Positions 17,495-26,040 of a DNA stretch of 64,000 bases are shown here, one piece after another; position 1 is the first letter of the stretch; every line of letters begins with the position of its first letter. The notes under the pieces were generated by a model that was given only the letters and a program-made list of their open reading frames with translations, did no database searches and was not told where the DNA came from. Made by a program: the position numbers and the translations under genes. Source of the stretch: Nannocystis exedens (GTDB lineage: Bacteria > Myxococcota_A > Polyangia > Nannocystales > Nannocystaceae); the NCBI RefSeq assembly GCF_002343915.1, contig NZ_NETK01000001.1:6400001-6464000 (forward strand), in the 5' to 3' direction.

Positions 17495-18295
17495 ATGACG
17501 GTGGTGGTCGATCTCCCCGTTTCGCTGCCGGGTCTGCGCGCGGTCCGCTGGACGAGCGACGCGCTCCACACGTGCACGAAGGACTACTACGCGGTCGGGC
17601 GCGTCGAGCAGGGGCGCTGTGAGTGGTGGGGCCGCGGCAAGGTCTGGCGGAGCGCGCCGGGCAGCATCCAGATCAAGCAGCCCGGCGACGTGTACCGCGA
17701 CCTCGCGCGCGACGGGGCGACGACGTGTACGATCGTCACGCTGCCGGCGAACGACGTCGCGCGGGTGCGGGATGCCGGCGAGGCGATGGCGCCCCCGCAG
17801 CTCGAGGCGAACGACGGGCGCGCCCAGCCGTTTCAGCGCCTGCTCGACGCGGTGTGCGCGGGCGCGGAGCGCCTGACGCTCGAGGTCGTCCTCGCGGAGG
17901 CGATCGACGCGTTCGCGGTCATCCGCAGCGCGAAGCCGGACCACACGCGGCCGGTGCGGCGCGCGATGGAGTATCTGCGCGAGCGACTGGCCGACTCGAT
18001 CAGGCTCGACGACCTGGCCCGGCACGCGGACCTCGACAAGTTCCACCTGTGCCGGGCGTTTCGCGCCCAGGTCGGGATGCCGCCGCACACGTACCTGACT
18101 CAACTGCGCATCGCCCGGGCCAAAGAGCTGCTCCTGCGCGGCGTACGGGCGTCGGAGGTGGCGCCGCTGGTCGGGTTCTACGATCAGGCGCAGCTGACGC
18201 GCCACTTCCGGCGCATCGCCGGCACGACGCCGGCCCGCTACGGGAAACGCCGGGTCGAGCGTGGCGAGCGGGTCGCCCGCGCCACGCGACCGTGA
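17495..18295 (+). CDS. AraC family transcriptional regulator
   Basis: 266 aa. The N-terminal half is a cupin-like sensor region (YYAVGRVEQGRCEWWGRGK, SAPGSIQIKQPGDVYRDL). The C-terminal 100 residues carry two helix-turn-helix motifs: SIRLDDLARHADLDKFHLCRAF and ASEVAPLVGFYDQAQLTRHF with the closing FRRIAGTTPARY, typical of AraC/XylS. It probably activates the divergent SDR gene in response to a small ligand. The ATG at 17495 is the first in frame. It is followed by two hairpin units (18320) before vgrG. Confidence 0.93.
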   Translation: MTVVVDLPVSLPGLRAVRWTSDALHTCTKDYYAVGRVEQGRCEWWGRGKVWRSAPGSIQIKQPGDVYRDLARDGATTCTIVTLPANDVARVRDAGEAMAPPQLEANDGRAQPFQRLLDAVCAGAERLTLEVVLAEAIDAFAVIRSAKPDHTRPVRRAMEYLRERLADSIRLDDLARHADLDKFHLCRAFRAQVGMPPHTYLTQLRIARAKELLLRGVRASEVAPLVGFYDQAQLTRHFRRIAGTTPARYGKRRVERGERVARATRP

Positions 18296-18319
18296 GCGCG
18301 GCGGGCGCGGGCGCGTGGA

Positions 18320-18347
18320 TGTCTCGAAGGGCATGTCGCAAGAGACA
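18320..18347. repeat. Two 14-base hairpin units
   Basis: TGTCT-CGAA-GGGCA (all five pairs with wobble) and TGTCG-CAAG-AGACA (four of five), directly after the AraC gene and before vgrG. Confidence 0.7.
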
Positions 18348-18480
18348 TGTCGAGGTCGGCTCAGGCGCTCGCGCACGGGCGGCGGCGCGGTCCCGCCCGG
18401 CGCGCGCGGAACAGCCCGCACGGCCGCGGCTCGTTGCACCGGCGCTCGCGCGCGTGATAAGAGCGGGCTGGAGGTCGGCG

Positions 18481-20619
18481 ATGGAGTCGGAGCTGCTGCT
18501 GGTCGCACGTCAAGCAGATCGCTCGTGTACGTTCGAGATCGAGGGGCTCACCGACAACTTCTGGGTCGTGCGCTTCAGCGGCAGCGAGGGCATCTCGTCG
18601 CTGTACGAGTTCCACCTCGACGTCGTCGCCCGCCACATCGAGGTCGGCCAGCTGGTCGGGCGCAGCGCGCTGCTCAAGGTGGTCGGCGTCGGCGAGCCGC
18701 GGCTGGTCCACGGGATCGTCCTCCGCGCCGAGTACACCGGCGAGATGCGGCCGCGGGCGATGTACCGCATCACCCTGGTGCCGCAGCACTACACGCTGCT
18801 CTTTCGCACGAACTCGCGGATCTTCCAGAAGATGTCGACCCCCGACATCATCCGCAAGGTGCTCGACGGGGCCGGCATCCCCCGCCGCCGCCAGCAGTTC
18901 GAGCTGACCGGCACGTACGAGCCGCGCGACTACTGCGTGCAGTACCGCGAGACCGACTTCCAGTTCATCAGCCGGCTGATGGAGGAAGAGGGCATCGTCT
19001 ACTACTTCGATCACGCGACGACGCGCCACGTGATGGTGGTCAGCGACCGCGCCGCCGGGGCGCCGCTCATCGCCGGCGAGCCGACGCTGCCGTTCCGCAT
19101 CGACGACATGATCCGCGACAAGGAGCACGTCGGGCTGTTCCGCATGAGCGAGGAGATCCGGCCCGACCACGTGACGCTGCGCGACTTCAACCTGCACCAG
19201 CCCGACCGGCTGCTCGCGGCGGAGCACGCGGCGGCCAAGCCGAACTTCGAGCTCTACGACTTCCCCGGCGAGTTCCAGGACCCAGGGCTCGGCAAGCGGC
19301 TGGCGAAGTCGGAGCTCGAGGCGGCCCAGGCGCTGAAGCGGGTCGGCCGCGGCACCAGCGACTCGCCGCGGCTCACGCCGGGGTTCGCGTTCAAGCTGGT
19401 CGACCACCCGCGCGTCGAGCTCGACGGCGAGTACCGCGTGCTGCGCGTGCATCACTTCGGCGAGCAGCCCGGCACCATCGACCACACCGCCGAGCAGGCG
19501 CTGGTGTACCGCAGCGAGTTCACGTGCATCCCCAGCGCCGTGCCCTACCGGGCCCCGCGCGCGACCCCGCGGCCGCAGGTGCGCGGGGTGCAGACGGCGA
19601 CGGTGGTCGGCCCGGCCGGCGAGGAGGTGCACGTCGACGAGCACGGCCGCGTGAAGGTGCAGTTCCACTGGGACCGCGAGGGCAAGTCCGACGACAAGTC
19701 GTCGTGCTGGGTCCGCGTCAGCCAGGCGTGGGCCGGCAACGGCTACGGGGCGATGTTCATCCCCCGCGTCGGCCACGAGGTGATCGTCGACTTCATCGAG
19801 GGCGACCCCGACCGCCCGATCATCACCGGCCGCGTGTACCACGGCCTCAACGCCACGCCGTACCCGCTGCCCGACGAGAAGACCAAGAGCACGATCAAGA
19901 GCGAGACCTACACCGGCGGCGGCTTCAACGAGCTGCGCTTCGAGGACGCCAAGGGCGCCGAGCAGGTGTTCGTCCACGCCCAGCGCGACATGGACCTGAC
20001 GGTGCGCAACGATCGCCGCGAGACCGTCGGCCACGACGAGCACCACAAGGTGATGAACGACCGCAAGGCGCAGGTCGTCAAGGACGAGCACCGCACCGTC
20101 GGCGGCGACGCGATGACGAAGATCGGCGGCGCGGCGCACACCGAGGTCGTGGGCGCGGCGCACACGAAGGTCGGCGGGGCGGCGAGCGCCAGCTTCGCCA
20201 GCTCGGTCGACCTCGAGACCTCGGGCAAGGCGACGGTCGGCATCACCGGCGGGCTCGACCTCGAGATCGTCGGCGCCCAGCGGGTCTCGGTCGTCGGCGC
20301 GCACGACCTCAGCACCACGGCCGACAGCACCGTCAGCGTGGGCGGCAGCGCCAGCGTGAAGGCGACCGGCAGCGTGGTGGTCGAGGGCATGACGCTGATC
20401 TTGAAGGCGAGCGCCGGCATCACCCTGCAGGGCCCGGGCGGCTTCGTCACCATCGACGCCGGCGGCGTCAGCATCGAGGGCGTCCTGCTCAAGCTCAACA
20501 GCGGCGGCGCGGCGCTGAGCGGCGTTGCGACGTCACCGGCCTCGCCGAGCTCGCCCTCGGTCACCACGCCCACCTCGCCGACGGCGCCCACGCCCGCCGA
20601 ACAGGCCCCCACCGGTTGA
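18481..20619 (+). CDS. vgrG: Type VI secretion tip protein VgrG
   Basis: 712 aa. VgrG trimers form the spike that the contractile T6SS drives into target cells. The gp27-like N-terminal part is marked by LYEFHLDVVARHIEVGQLVGR and CVQYRETDFQFISRLMEEEGIVYYF; the gp5-like OB part by VDEHGRVKVQFHWDREGK, SCWVRVSQAWAGNGYGAMFIPRVGHEVIVDF and GDPDRPIITGRVYHG; the beta-helix by repeats such as GGDAMTKIGGAAHTEVVG. No effector domain follows; the end is a short Ser/Thr/Pro tail. GGAGGT (18470-18475) precedes the ATG at 18481. It is paired with a PAAR gene 11 bases downstream. No sheath, baseplate or ClpV genes are in the window. Confidence 0.97.
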   Translation: MESELLLVARQADRSCTFEIEGLTDNFWVVRFSGSEGISSLYEFHLDVVARHIEVGQLVGRSALLKVVGVGEPRLVHGIVLRAEYTGEMRPRAMYRITLVPQHYTLLFRTNSRIFQKMSTPDIIRKVLDGAGIPRRRQQFELTGTYEPRDYCVQYRETDFQFISRLMEEEGIVYYFDHATTRHVMVVSDRAAGAPLIAGEPTLPFRIDDMIRDKEHVGLFRMSEEIRPDHVTLRDFNLHQPDRLLAAEHAAAKPNFELYDFPGEFQDPGLGKRLAKSELEAAQALKRVGRGTSDSPRLTPGFAFKLVDHPRVELDGEYRVLRVHHFGEQPGTIDHTAEQALVYRSEFTCIPSAVPYRAPRATPRPQVRGVQTATVVGPAGEEVHVDEHGRVKVQFHWDREGKSDDKSSCWVRVSQAWAGNGYGAMFIPRVGHEVIVDFIEGDPDRPIITGRVYHGLNATPYPLPDEKTKSTIKSETYTGGGFNELRFEDAKGAEQVFVHAQRDMDLTVRNDRRETVGHDEHHKVMNDRKAQVVKDEHRTVGGDAMTKIGGAAHTEVVGAAHTKVGGAASASFASSVDLETSGKATVGITGGLDLEIVGAQRVSVVGAHDLSTTADSTVSVGGSASVKATGSVVVEGMTLILKASAGITLQGPGGFVTIDAGGVSIEGVLLKLNSGGAALSGVATSPASPSSPSVTTPTSPTAPTPAEQAPTG

Positions 20620-20630
20620 AACGAGGACCC

Positions 20631-20906
20631 ATGCCCCCGGCAGCCCGCGTCACCGACCTTCATACCTGCCCGATCCCGCTTCACGTCGGCGGCCCGATCG
20701 CCGCCGGCGACCCCCGAGTGCTGATCGGCTTCTTGCCGGCCGCGCGGGTCGGCGACCCCGCCGTCTGTGCGATCGGCCAGGACAGCATCGCCGCGGGCTC
20801 GGCGACCGTGCTGGTCGGCGGCAAGCCGGCCGCGCGCATGGGCGACGCCACCAGCCACGGCGGCACGATCGTGGCCGGGTTCCCGCAGATCCTCATCGGC
20901 GGTTAG
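20631..20906 (+). CDS. PAAR-domain spike protein
   Basis: 91 aa, a complete PAAR protein, which caps the VgrG spike and sharpens it. Seen: MPPAARVTDLHTCPIP, GGPIAAGDPRVLIGFLPAARVGD, CAIGQDSIAAGSATVLVGGKPAARMGD and SHGGTIVAGFPQILIGG, with the histidine and cysteine positions that bind zinc. It has no C-terminal toxin extension, so any effector would be recruited non-covalently. Co-transcribed with vgrG, 11 bases apart. Followed by a cluster of hairpin units. Confidence 0.95.
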   Translation: MPPAARVTDLHTCPIPLHVGGPIAAGDPRVLIGFLPAARVGDPAVCAIGQDSIAAGSATVLVGGKPAARMGDATSHGGTIVAGFPQILIGG

Positions 20907-20920
20907 CCGGCGAGGCGGCC

Positions 20921-20997
20921 TGTCCCCGCGGACAGCCGGCATGTCCTCGCGGACAGGCCGTAGGTCTACACGGGCAACCTGCCTGTCCTCGCGGACA
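20921..20997. repeat. Cluster of three perfect 14-base hairpin units
   Basis: TGTCC-CCGC-GGACA (20921), TGTCC-TCGC-GGACA (20942) and the same 14 bases again at 20984. The second and third start exactly 42 bases apart (three unit lengths), the first and second 21 bases apart (one and a half units). The 28 bases between the last two contain short degenerate palindromes such as GTAGGTCTAC. Confidence 0.85.
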
Positions 20998-21194
20998 GGC
21001 CCGTCCCGGCGGTCGCGATTTCGACTGCGCAGATGCCGGGGCATCGCGGCGATGGCGCCCAGTCCACCGCCCTGAGAGATGCGGCCGGAGATCGCGCCGG
21101 CGGCCCTGGTGTCTCGCGGTCCGCTGGCGGGCCGCTGAGGTCTGCGGTCCGCTTCCAAGCGCGCCGCCGATCCGCTATGCGGGGCGTGGAGCCC

Positions 21195-22775
21195 ATGCGA
21201 ATCGCCGCGCCCTCGTCCGTCCTCGTCGCCGCGCTCGCGGGCTGCGGCGGGGCAGGGTCCCAGCCGCCGAACGACCCCGAAGCGGAGCCGCTGTGGGCCG
21301 ACGAGCACTGCCGGCTCGCCAACCCCGCGCCGTACCCGCCGACCGGCACGTACATGAGCAACCACGTCGGGCGCGAGAACAGCAACGCGATCCCGTGCGC
21401 TGGCCCGCGGGCGTTCGACCTCGAGTGGCACGTGCTCGAGACCCACGCCTCGGCGCAGCCGAACACCTTCGCGCCCGACGGCAAGACGACCTACCTCACC
21501 ACCACGCCGGGCGACGACGGCTGCAACGCGTTCGCCGTCGACACCGAGACCGGCGAGGTGGTGTGGAAGCGCTGCGACCTGCCGTTCGGGGTGCTGGCGT
21601 CGACGATCGACGTCGACGAGCGCGGCGACCTGTTCGTCACCGCCGGCAACACCGCGCGCGCGCTCGACCCGAACACCGGCGCCGACCGCTGGGTCACCGA
21701 GCTGCCCAACACCAGCGGCGCCGGCGCGACCTACGGCCTCAAGTTCACCGTCGACGGCCACCTCGTGACCCAGGTGCCCGACGGGACAGTTTACCTGGTC
21801 CAAAGGACAGACGGGAAGATCCTCGCCGAGCTATCGGTCCCCGGCGAGACCGGGTTCGTGCCGGCCGAGCCGACGACGCTGCCGGTCGAGATGACGCCGG
21901 CCTACGTGCTGGCGCGCCTGCGCCTGCTCGTGGGGGACAAGCACTACGACGAGGCGATCGCCGGCCTCGGCGGGCTGCTCGGGGCCTCGGGCGGGTTCGC
22001 CGACAACACCGTGTGTACGACGGCGCGGCGGCAGGTGCTGACGGTCGGCGGCGGGCCCGACAAGTTCACCGGGGCCGCGGTCGCGCTCGACATCGTCGGG
22101 ACCGTGGATGAACCTGGCCTGAAGTTCAGGTGGGCGATGCCGCTCGCGGCGGGCAGCGCGAGCTCGGTGGTGGCCAGCAGCGACGGCGAGCGGGCGGTGC
22201 TCGGCGACGGCAACGGCCACATCCACATGATCGACGTGCCGGCCTGCGACGACAACACCGACGCCGACCCGGAGCCCGACCGCTGCGCGCCGGCGTGGGT
22301 GTTCGAGCATCCGGGCGGGAAGCTGCTCGGGACCGTCGCGCTCGACGACGACGGCACGGTCTACGCGTTCACCACCGGGGCCGAGCGGGTCGAGGAGATC
22401 TACGCGCTGCGCGACCGCGGCGACCGCTACGACTTGAAGTGGGCCAGCGACTTCGGGCCGATCGCGCAGATGACCACGGTGCTGACCGTGACCGACGACG
22501 CGATCTACGGGGTGCTCAGCCAGGTCGAGCCGCTCGTGACCGTCGGCGCGCTGACCTTGCCGAAGTCGGTCCGCAACGAGGCGGTGGTGATCGACAAGGA
22601 GAGCGGGGTCGTCGTCCACCGCGAGAGCACGCCGGACTCGTCGCTCACCGAGCTGGTGCTGTCGCCGCGCGGCGAACTGTTCCTCACCGCGCTCGGGCTG
22701 TACGAGATCCTCACGCTCGACCCGGCCGGGCGCGACCCGGTCGGCGGGCTGCGCAAGTACGTCGCGCGCGAGTGA
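21195..22775 (+). CDS. Lipoprotein with PQQ-like beta-propeller
   Basis: About 526 aa. The ATG at 21195 is preferred because it gives a compact lipoprotein signal (MRIAAPSSVLVAALAGCGG) and a GGAG lies 7 bases upstream; an ATG at 21177 is also in frame. Propeller-like repeats follow: NTFAPDGKTTYLTTTPGDD, VDTETGEVVWKRC, NTARALDPNTGADRWV, DGTVYLVQRTDGKIL, GNGHIHMIDVP and ALDDDGTVYAFTTGAE. Such folds occur in outer-membrane assembly factors and PQQ dehydrogenases, but the PQQ-binding tryptophans are not evident, so it is more likely a binding or scaffold protein. Two hairpin units lie in frame at 21775. Confidence 0.65.
   Translation: MRIAAPSSVLVAALAGCGGAGSQPPNDPEAEPLWADEHCRLANPAPYPPTGTYMSNHVGRENSNAIPCAGPRAFDLEWHVLETHASAQPNTFAPDGKTTYLTTTPGDDGCNAFAVDTETGEVVWKRCDLPFGVLASTIDVDERGDLFVTAGNTARALDPNTGADRWVTELPNTSGAGATYGLKFTVDGHLVTQVPDGTVYLVQRTDGKILAELSVPGETGFVPAEPTTLPVEMTPAYVLARLRLLVGDKHYDEAIAGLGGLLGASGGFADNTVCTTARRQVLTVGGGPDKFTGAAVALDIVGTVDEPGLKFRWAMPLAAGSASSVVASSDGERAVLGDGNGHIHMIDVPACDDNTDADPEPDRCAPAWVFEHPGGKLLGTVALDDDGTVYAFTTGAERVEEIYALRDRGDRYDLKWASDFGPIAQMTTVLTVTDDAIYGVLSQVEPLVTVGALTLPKSVRNEAVVIDKESGVVVHRESTPDSSLTELVLSPRGELFLTALGLYEILTLDPAGRDPVGGLRKYVARE
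21775..21809. repeat. Two hairpin units 21 bases apart in a CDS
   Basis: TGCCC-GACG-GGACA, seven bases, then TGGTC-CAAA-GGACA. The 21-base step matches the first step of the 20921 cluster and keeps the reading frame. Confidence 0.5.
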
Positions 22776-22781
22776 CGGCGA

Positions 22782-23267
22782 TCAACCCGCTCGGCGCGAG
22801 GCGAGCTGTTTTTCGTAGGTGCCGATCAGCTCGGCGCGGGCGAGGATGTGCCCGGCGACCGCGCCTTCGAGCTCGGCGCGGGTCGGCGCGTGCAGGGCGT
22901 CGAGGCGGGTGTCGAGCGCGTAGAGGGCGAAGAAGTAGCGATGGCGACCGATCGGCGGGCACGGGCCGCCCCACGCGGCGCGGTTCCAGTCGTTCTTGCC
23001 GTGGCGGGCGCCGGGCGGCAGCTTCGCGGACGCGCCGGCCGGCAAGGCGCGCAGGTCGGGCGGCAGGTCGACGACGATCCAGTGGACCCAAATGCGGCGC
23101 GGCGCGGCGGGGTCGGGCGCGTCGGGGTCCTGCACGAGCAGCGCGAAGCTGAGGGTGCCCGCGGGCACGTCGCTCCACTCGAGCGGCGGCGAGGTGTCGT
23201 CGCCCTCGCAGGTGTAGGCGCGCGGGATCGGCCCCATCGATTCGAACGCGGGAGAACGGAGCTGCAT
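22782..23267 (-). CDS. YbhB/YbcL-type PEBP family protein
   Basis: 161 aa. Phosphatidylethanolamine-binding-protein (Raf kinase inhibitor-like) fold. The bacterial signature is complete: FESMGPIPRAYTCEGDDTSPPLEW, DPDAPDP, VHWIVVDLP, KNDWNRAAWGGPCPPIGRHRYFFALYALD. Binding of phospholipid head groups or small anions is known for the family; a physiological role in bacteria is not established. There is no signal peptide, so it is cytosolic. It converges on the beta-propeller lipoprotein with six bases between stop codons. Confidence 0.93.
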   Translation of the reverse strand: MQLRSPAFESMGPIPRAYTCEGDDTSPPLEWSDVPAGTLSFALLVQDPDAPDPAAPRRIWVHWIVVDLPPDLRALPAGASAKLPPGARHGKNDWNRAAWGGPCPPIGRHRYFFALYALDTRLDALHAPTRAELEGAVAGHILARAELIGTYEKQLASRRAG

Positions 23268-23340
23268 GGCGGCGCGAGTGTACGCAGGTCGGCGAGCGCG
23301 CCGATTGCGAAGGGCCCAGGCGGTGCGCTGGCCGGGCGGG

Positions 23341-24657
23341 TCAAGCGCTCGGCGATCGGGCGCGGCCGTCGCCGTCGACGCTGTAACCGAGCAGCTCGAG
23401 GATCCGGTAGGTGCCGGTCTTCGGCAGGCGCATGAAGCCAGACCACGCGCCGGCGGCCAGCGTGCCGTCGAGCAGCCATTCGTCGATCCACTGCGCCGTG
23501 TGCCGCGGATCCCACTGCTTGAAGCCGGCGCCGGCCTCGAGCAAGAAGCGACGATTGAGCCGCTCGTGGTGGCCCACCGGCCGCGCGCACACCAGCGGGA
23601 TCCCCAGCGCCGCGAAGAAGCTCAGCTCCGACGGCTTCGTATAGAGAATGTCGGTCTCGGCGAGCAGCGTGTTGAAGGCGGTGAAATAGGCCGGCACCGA
23701 TTCGGCTTGCAGGACGCGCACGGCCTCGTGCCCCTCGAGCCCGGCGCGGTGGATCTGCTCCTTGAAAAACTCGGCGACCGGCTTGCGCACGCCGGCGACC
23801 AGCGCGAGGCGCAGCCGGCCGGCCTCGATCGCCGGGCGCATGCGCGGGAGGAACAGCTCGACCATCTCGGCCTGGGCCCCGGCGCCGCCGACGGCGAAGG
23901 TGAGCTGCGGCGCGCTCGACCTGCCCTCGGGGACATGTCCGAGGAACAGCCGCAATTCGTCGCGGTACATCGCGCGGAAGCTGCCGGTCGGGTCGAGGCG
24001 GACGAGGCGCTCGCGCAGGCGCGCGCGCAGGCCGGCGAGGTCGGGGCCGCCGAGCAGACCGGGCGGCAGCGGGAAGCCGGTGACGACGATCTGCGCCGGG
24101 GGCACGCCGTAGACCCGCAGCCGTCGCATGGCCCGCTGGCTCGGCACGAGGTAGCGGATCTTGCTGCGCCGCGGCAGGATGGGGGCCCAGATCCGGTGGA
24201 TGTCGGTGTCGGTGACGACGCAGTCGATGCGGTCGAGGCCGGCGTGGTCGGCGATCAGCGCCGGCGCGTAGAAGGTCGTCAGCAGCGGCCGGCCGCTGCG
24301 CTTCAGCTCCTCGACGAGGCCGGCCCCGAGGCCGCGGTCGATCATCCGTCGCAACGCGCGGATCGACAGATCGGGGGCGCTGAGGTCGCGGTACGGGTAG
24401 AGGTGCGGGATCGCCGTCAATGCGTCGAGCACCGCGCGCAGCGGCCGGCCGACCACCGGGACCTGCGAGCCGCGCGAGATCAACTCGTAAAAGGTCCGCG
24501 AGCGGGCCCAGCGCTCCTGCTCGCGCGGGTCGGCCAGGGGCGCGCGGTCGACGTGCAGCACCTGCACGCCGAGCGGCTCGGCGAGCGCGTGGGCGGCCCG
24601 CAGATGGCCGTAGCCCATGTCGATGGCGACGACGGCGGGGCGGCGATCGTAGGTCAC
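23341..24657 (-). CDS. Glycosyltransferase of the MGDG-synthase/GT28-like type
   Basis: 438 aa. The start VTYDRRPAVVAIDMGYGHLRAAHALAEPLG carries the G-x-GH loop at the nucleotide-sugar cleft of GT28/MurG-like enzymes, which add sugars to lipids such as diacylglycerol. Further marks are VVTDTDIHRIWAPI, KIRYLVPSQRAMRRLRVYGVPPAQIVVTGFPL, TFAVGGAGAQ and TKPSELSFFAALGIPLV, the C-terminal donor-binding region. The GTG start overlaps the stop of the upstream GT2 gene (GTGA), so the two are translationally coupled. Context with a ceramide-glucosyltransferase-like enzyme and divergent betaine-lipid genes suggests a glycolipid product. Two hairpin units lie in frame at 23922 (GHVPEG). Confidence 0.68.
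   Translation of the reverse strand: MTYDRRPAVVAIDMGYGHLRAAHALAEPLGVQVLHVDRAPLADPREQERWARSRTFYELISRGSQVPVVGRPLRAVLDALTAIPHLYPYRDLSAPDLSIRALRRMIDRGLGAGLVEELKRSGRPLLTTFYAPALIADHAGLDRIDCVVTDTDIHRIWAPILPRRSKIRYLVPSQRAMRRLRVYGVPPAQIVVTGFPLPPGLLGGPDLAGLRARLRERLVRLDPTGSFRAMYRDELRLFLGHVPEGRSSAPQLTFAVGGAGAQAEMVELFLPRMRPAIEAGRLRLALVAGVRKPVAEFFKEQIHRAGLEGHEAVRVLQAESVPAYFTAFNTLLAETDILYTKPSELSFFAALGIPLVCARPVGHHERLNRRFLLEAGAGFKQWDPRHTAQWIDEWLLDGTLAAGAWSGFMRLPKTGTYRILELLGYSVDGDGRARSPSA
23922..23948. repeat. Two hairpin units in a CDS, second with a 3-base loop
   Basis: TGCCC-TCGG-GGACA then TGTCC-GAG-GAACA (13 bases), within the GT28-like gene. Confidence 0.55.
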
Positions 24658-25955
24658 GGCGACCTCGCCTGGGAGGCGGCCGGGGCGGCCGGGAGCGGGG
24701 CGTGGCGCGGCAGCGGCTCGAGCCGCGAGTGGGCGCCGATCCGCATCCAGTGGCCGCGCCACTCGACGCGCCGCCGCCACAGGCCGATCCACCACAGCGC
24801 GAAGATCAGCAGATCTTTCACCGGCGCGAGCACGAAGGCGCGCAGCGGCCATGATTCGCCGCGCAGGCGCTGCCACAGCGCGGCGTCGGCGACGAACTTG
24901 AGCACGAGCCCGGCCAGGGCCAGGCGCGCCGGCGATTGGCCGGCCACGGCGAGCTCGGGCCGGGCCAGCGCGAGCGCCAGCAGGAGCAGCAAGAGGGGGG
25001 TCGGCTGGCCGAGCAGCTCGAGCGCGTAATAGCCGAGGTGCTGCCGACGCCGCATCTGCGCCCACCGCAGATGACGGCTGAGGAATCGCCGCAGGTCCCA
25101 GCGGACGTTGAAGGTGGTGAGCGGGAAGGTCGAGAGGCGGACGACGCGGTCGGCGCCGGCGATCCGGCGCGCCAATTGATAGTCCTCGGCGAGCAGGTCC
25201 TTGACCGCCGCGAGGCCGCCGGCGCGCTCGAGGTCGTCCTTGTGCATCAGCATCGATTTGCCGATCACCACCGGGATGCCGGCGATCGCCTCGGCGGTGC
25301 ACACGGCGGCGACGACGAAGCTGGCGAGGTGCAGGTTCTCGAGCAGCGCGCCGGCGCTGCGCTCGCCGGCGCCGACGAGGACGTTGTGGACCAGGCCCAC
25401 GCGCTCGTCGGCCAATTCGTCGGCCAGCGCGGCCAGGTAGCCCGGGTCGGGGCGGACGTTCGAGTCGCTGACGAGGACGTACCGGTGATTCGCCAGCGGC
25501 AGCAATTGCGCGAGGTTGTTGACCTTGGGGTTGTGGCCGATCGCCGGGCCGCCGGCGACGATCCGGATCGGCGTGCGCGGGAAGTCGCGCCGGACCTGGG
25601 CCGCGACCGACAGCGCGGGGTCGTCGGGATCTTCGGCGCCGACGAGGATCTCGAATTGCGGGTAGTCCTGGGCCGCGAGCGCGGCGAGGTTGTCGCGCAG
25701 GCCGTCGTCGAGGCCCCGCACCGGCCGCAGGATCGAGATCGGCGGGCGCGGGCCGGGCGGGCGCGGGCGGCGGCCGAGCAGCGCGTGCGTGCTGACGTGG
25801 GCGACCGCGGTGAACGCGAGCGCCGCGCCGCACACCAGCGACCAGGCGTGAAGGACAGGTGACAAATCCACGTGGACGCACGCTCGCGCGCCCGGGTCAC
25901 GCGCGATCGACAGCCGCGCGGCGAGGTCGTCGCGAGCCGACGACATCTCGCGCAC
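24654..25955 (-). CDS. GT2/GT21-family glycosyltransferase, ceramide-glucosyltransferase-like
   Basis: Up to 433 aa. Membrane glycosyltransferase predicted to attach a sugar to a lipid such as ceramide. An N-terminal helix (LVCGAALAFTAVAHVSTHALLG) precedes the catalytic domain ISILRPVRGLDDGLRDNLAALA, the D1 region VGAEDPDDPAL, the metal-binding VSDSNVRPD, and the acceptor-side motif LSRHLRWAQMRRRQ, which fits the (Q/R)xxRW of ceramide glucosyltransferases and HpnI. Two to three C-terminal helices follow. Start is uncertain: 25955 is the longest, while a GTG at 25871 gives a shorter N-terminus just before the helix. Coupled to the GT28-like gene by a GTGA overlap and divergent from btaA. Sphingolipids are known from myxobacteria, which makes the reading plausible. 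Confidence 0.75.
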   Translation of the reverse strand: MREMSSARDDLAARLSIARDPGARACVHVDLSPVLHAWSLVCGAALAFTAVAHVSTHALLGRRPRPPGPRPPISILRPVRGLDDGLRDNLAALAAQDYPQFEILVGAEDPDDPALSVAAQVRRDFPRTPIRIVAGGPAIGHNPKVNNLAQLLPLANHRYVLVSDSNVRPDPGYLAALADELADERVGLVHNVLVGAGERSAGALLENLHLASFVVAAVCTAEAIAGIPVVIGKSMLMHKDDLERAGGLAAVKDLLAEDYQLARRIAGADRVVRLSTFPLTTFNVRWDLRRFLSRHLRWAQMRRRQHLGYYALELLGQPTPLLLLLLALALARPELAVAGQSPARLALAGLVLKFVADAALWQRLRGESWPLRAFVLAPVKDLLIFALWWIGLWRRRVEWRGHWMRIGAHSRLEPLPRHAPLPAAPAASQARSP

Positions 25956-26040
25956 GTGGCCCGGCCGTCACATCGCGCGCGCCGAAGATTTGCGGCGATG
26001 CGGCCCGGCGGTGACGCGCGCGTGGTCTCCTGCGTCGCGG

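Noticed and set aside
20907..21194. Possible T6SS effector gene directly after PAAR
   Set aside because: No start or family features; the open frame is the upstream extension of the lipoprotein gene through hairpin units.
25956..26040. Possible Pho box between btaA and the glycosyltransferase genes
   Set aside because: Only single GTCAC-like half-sites are present, with no second half at the required 11-base step.
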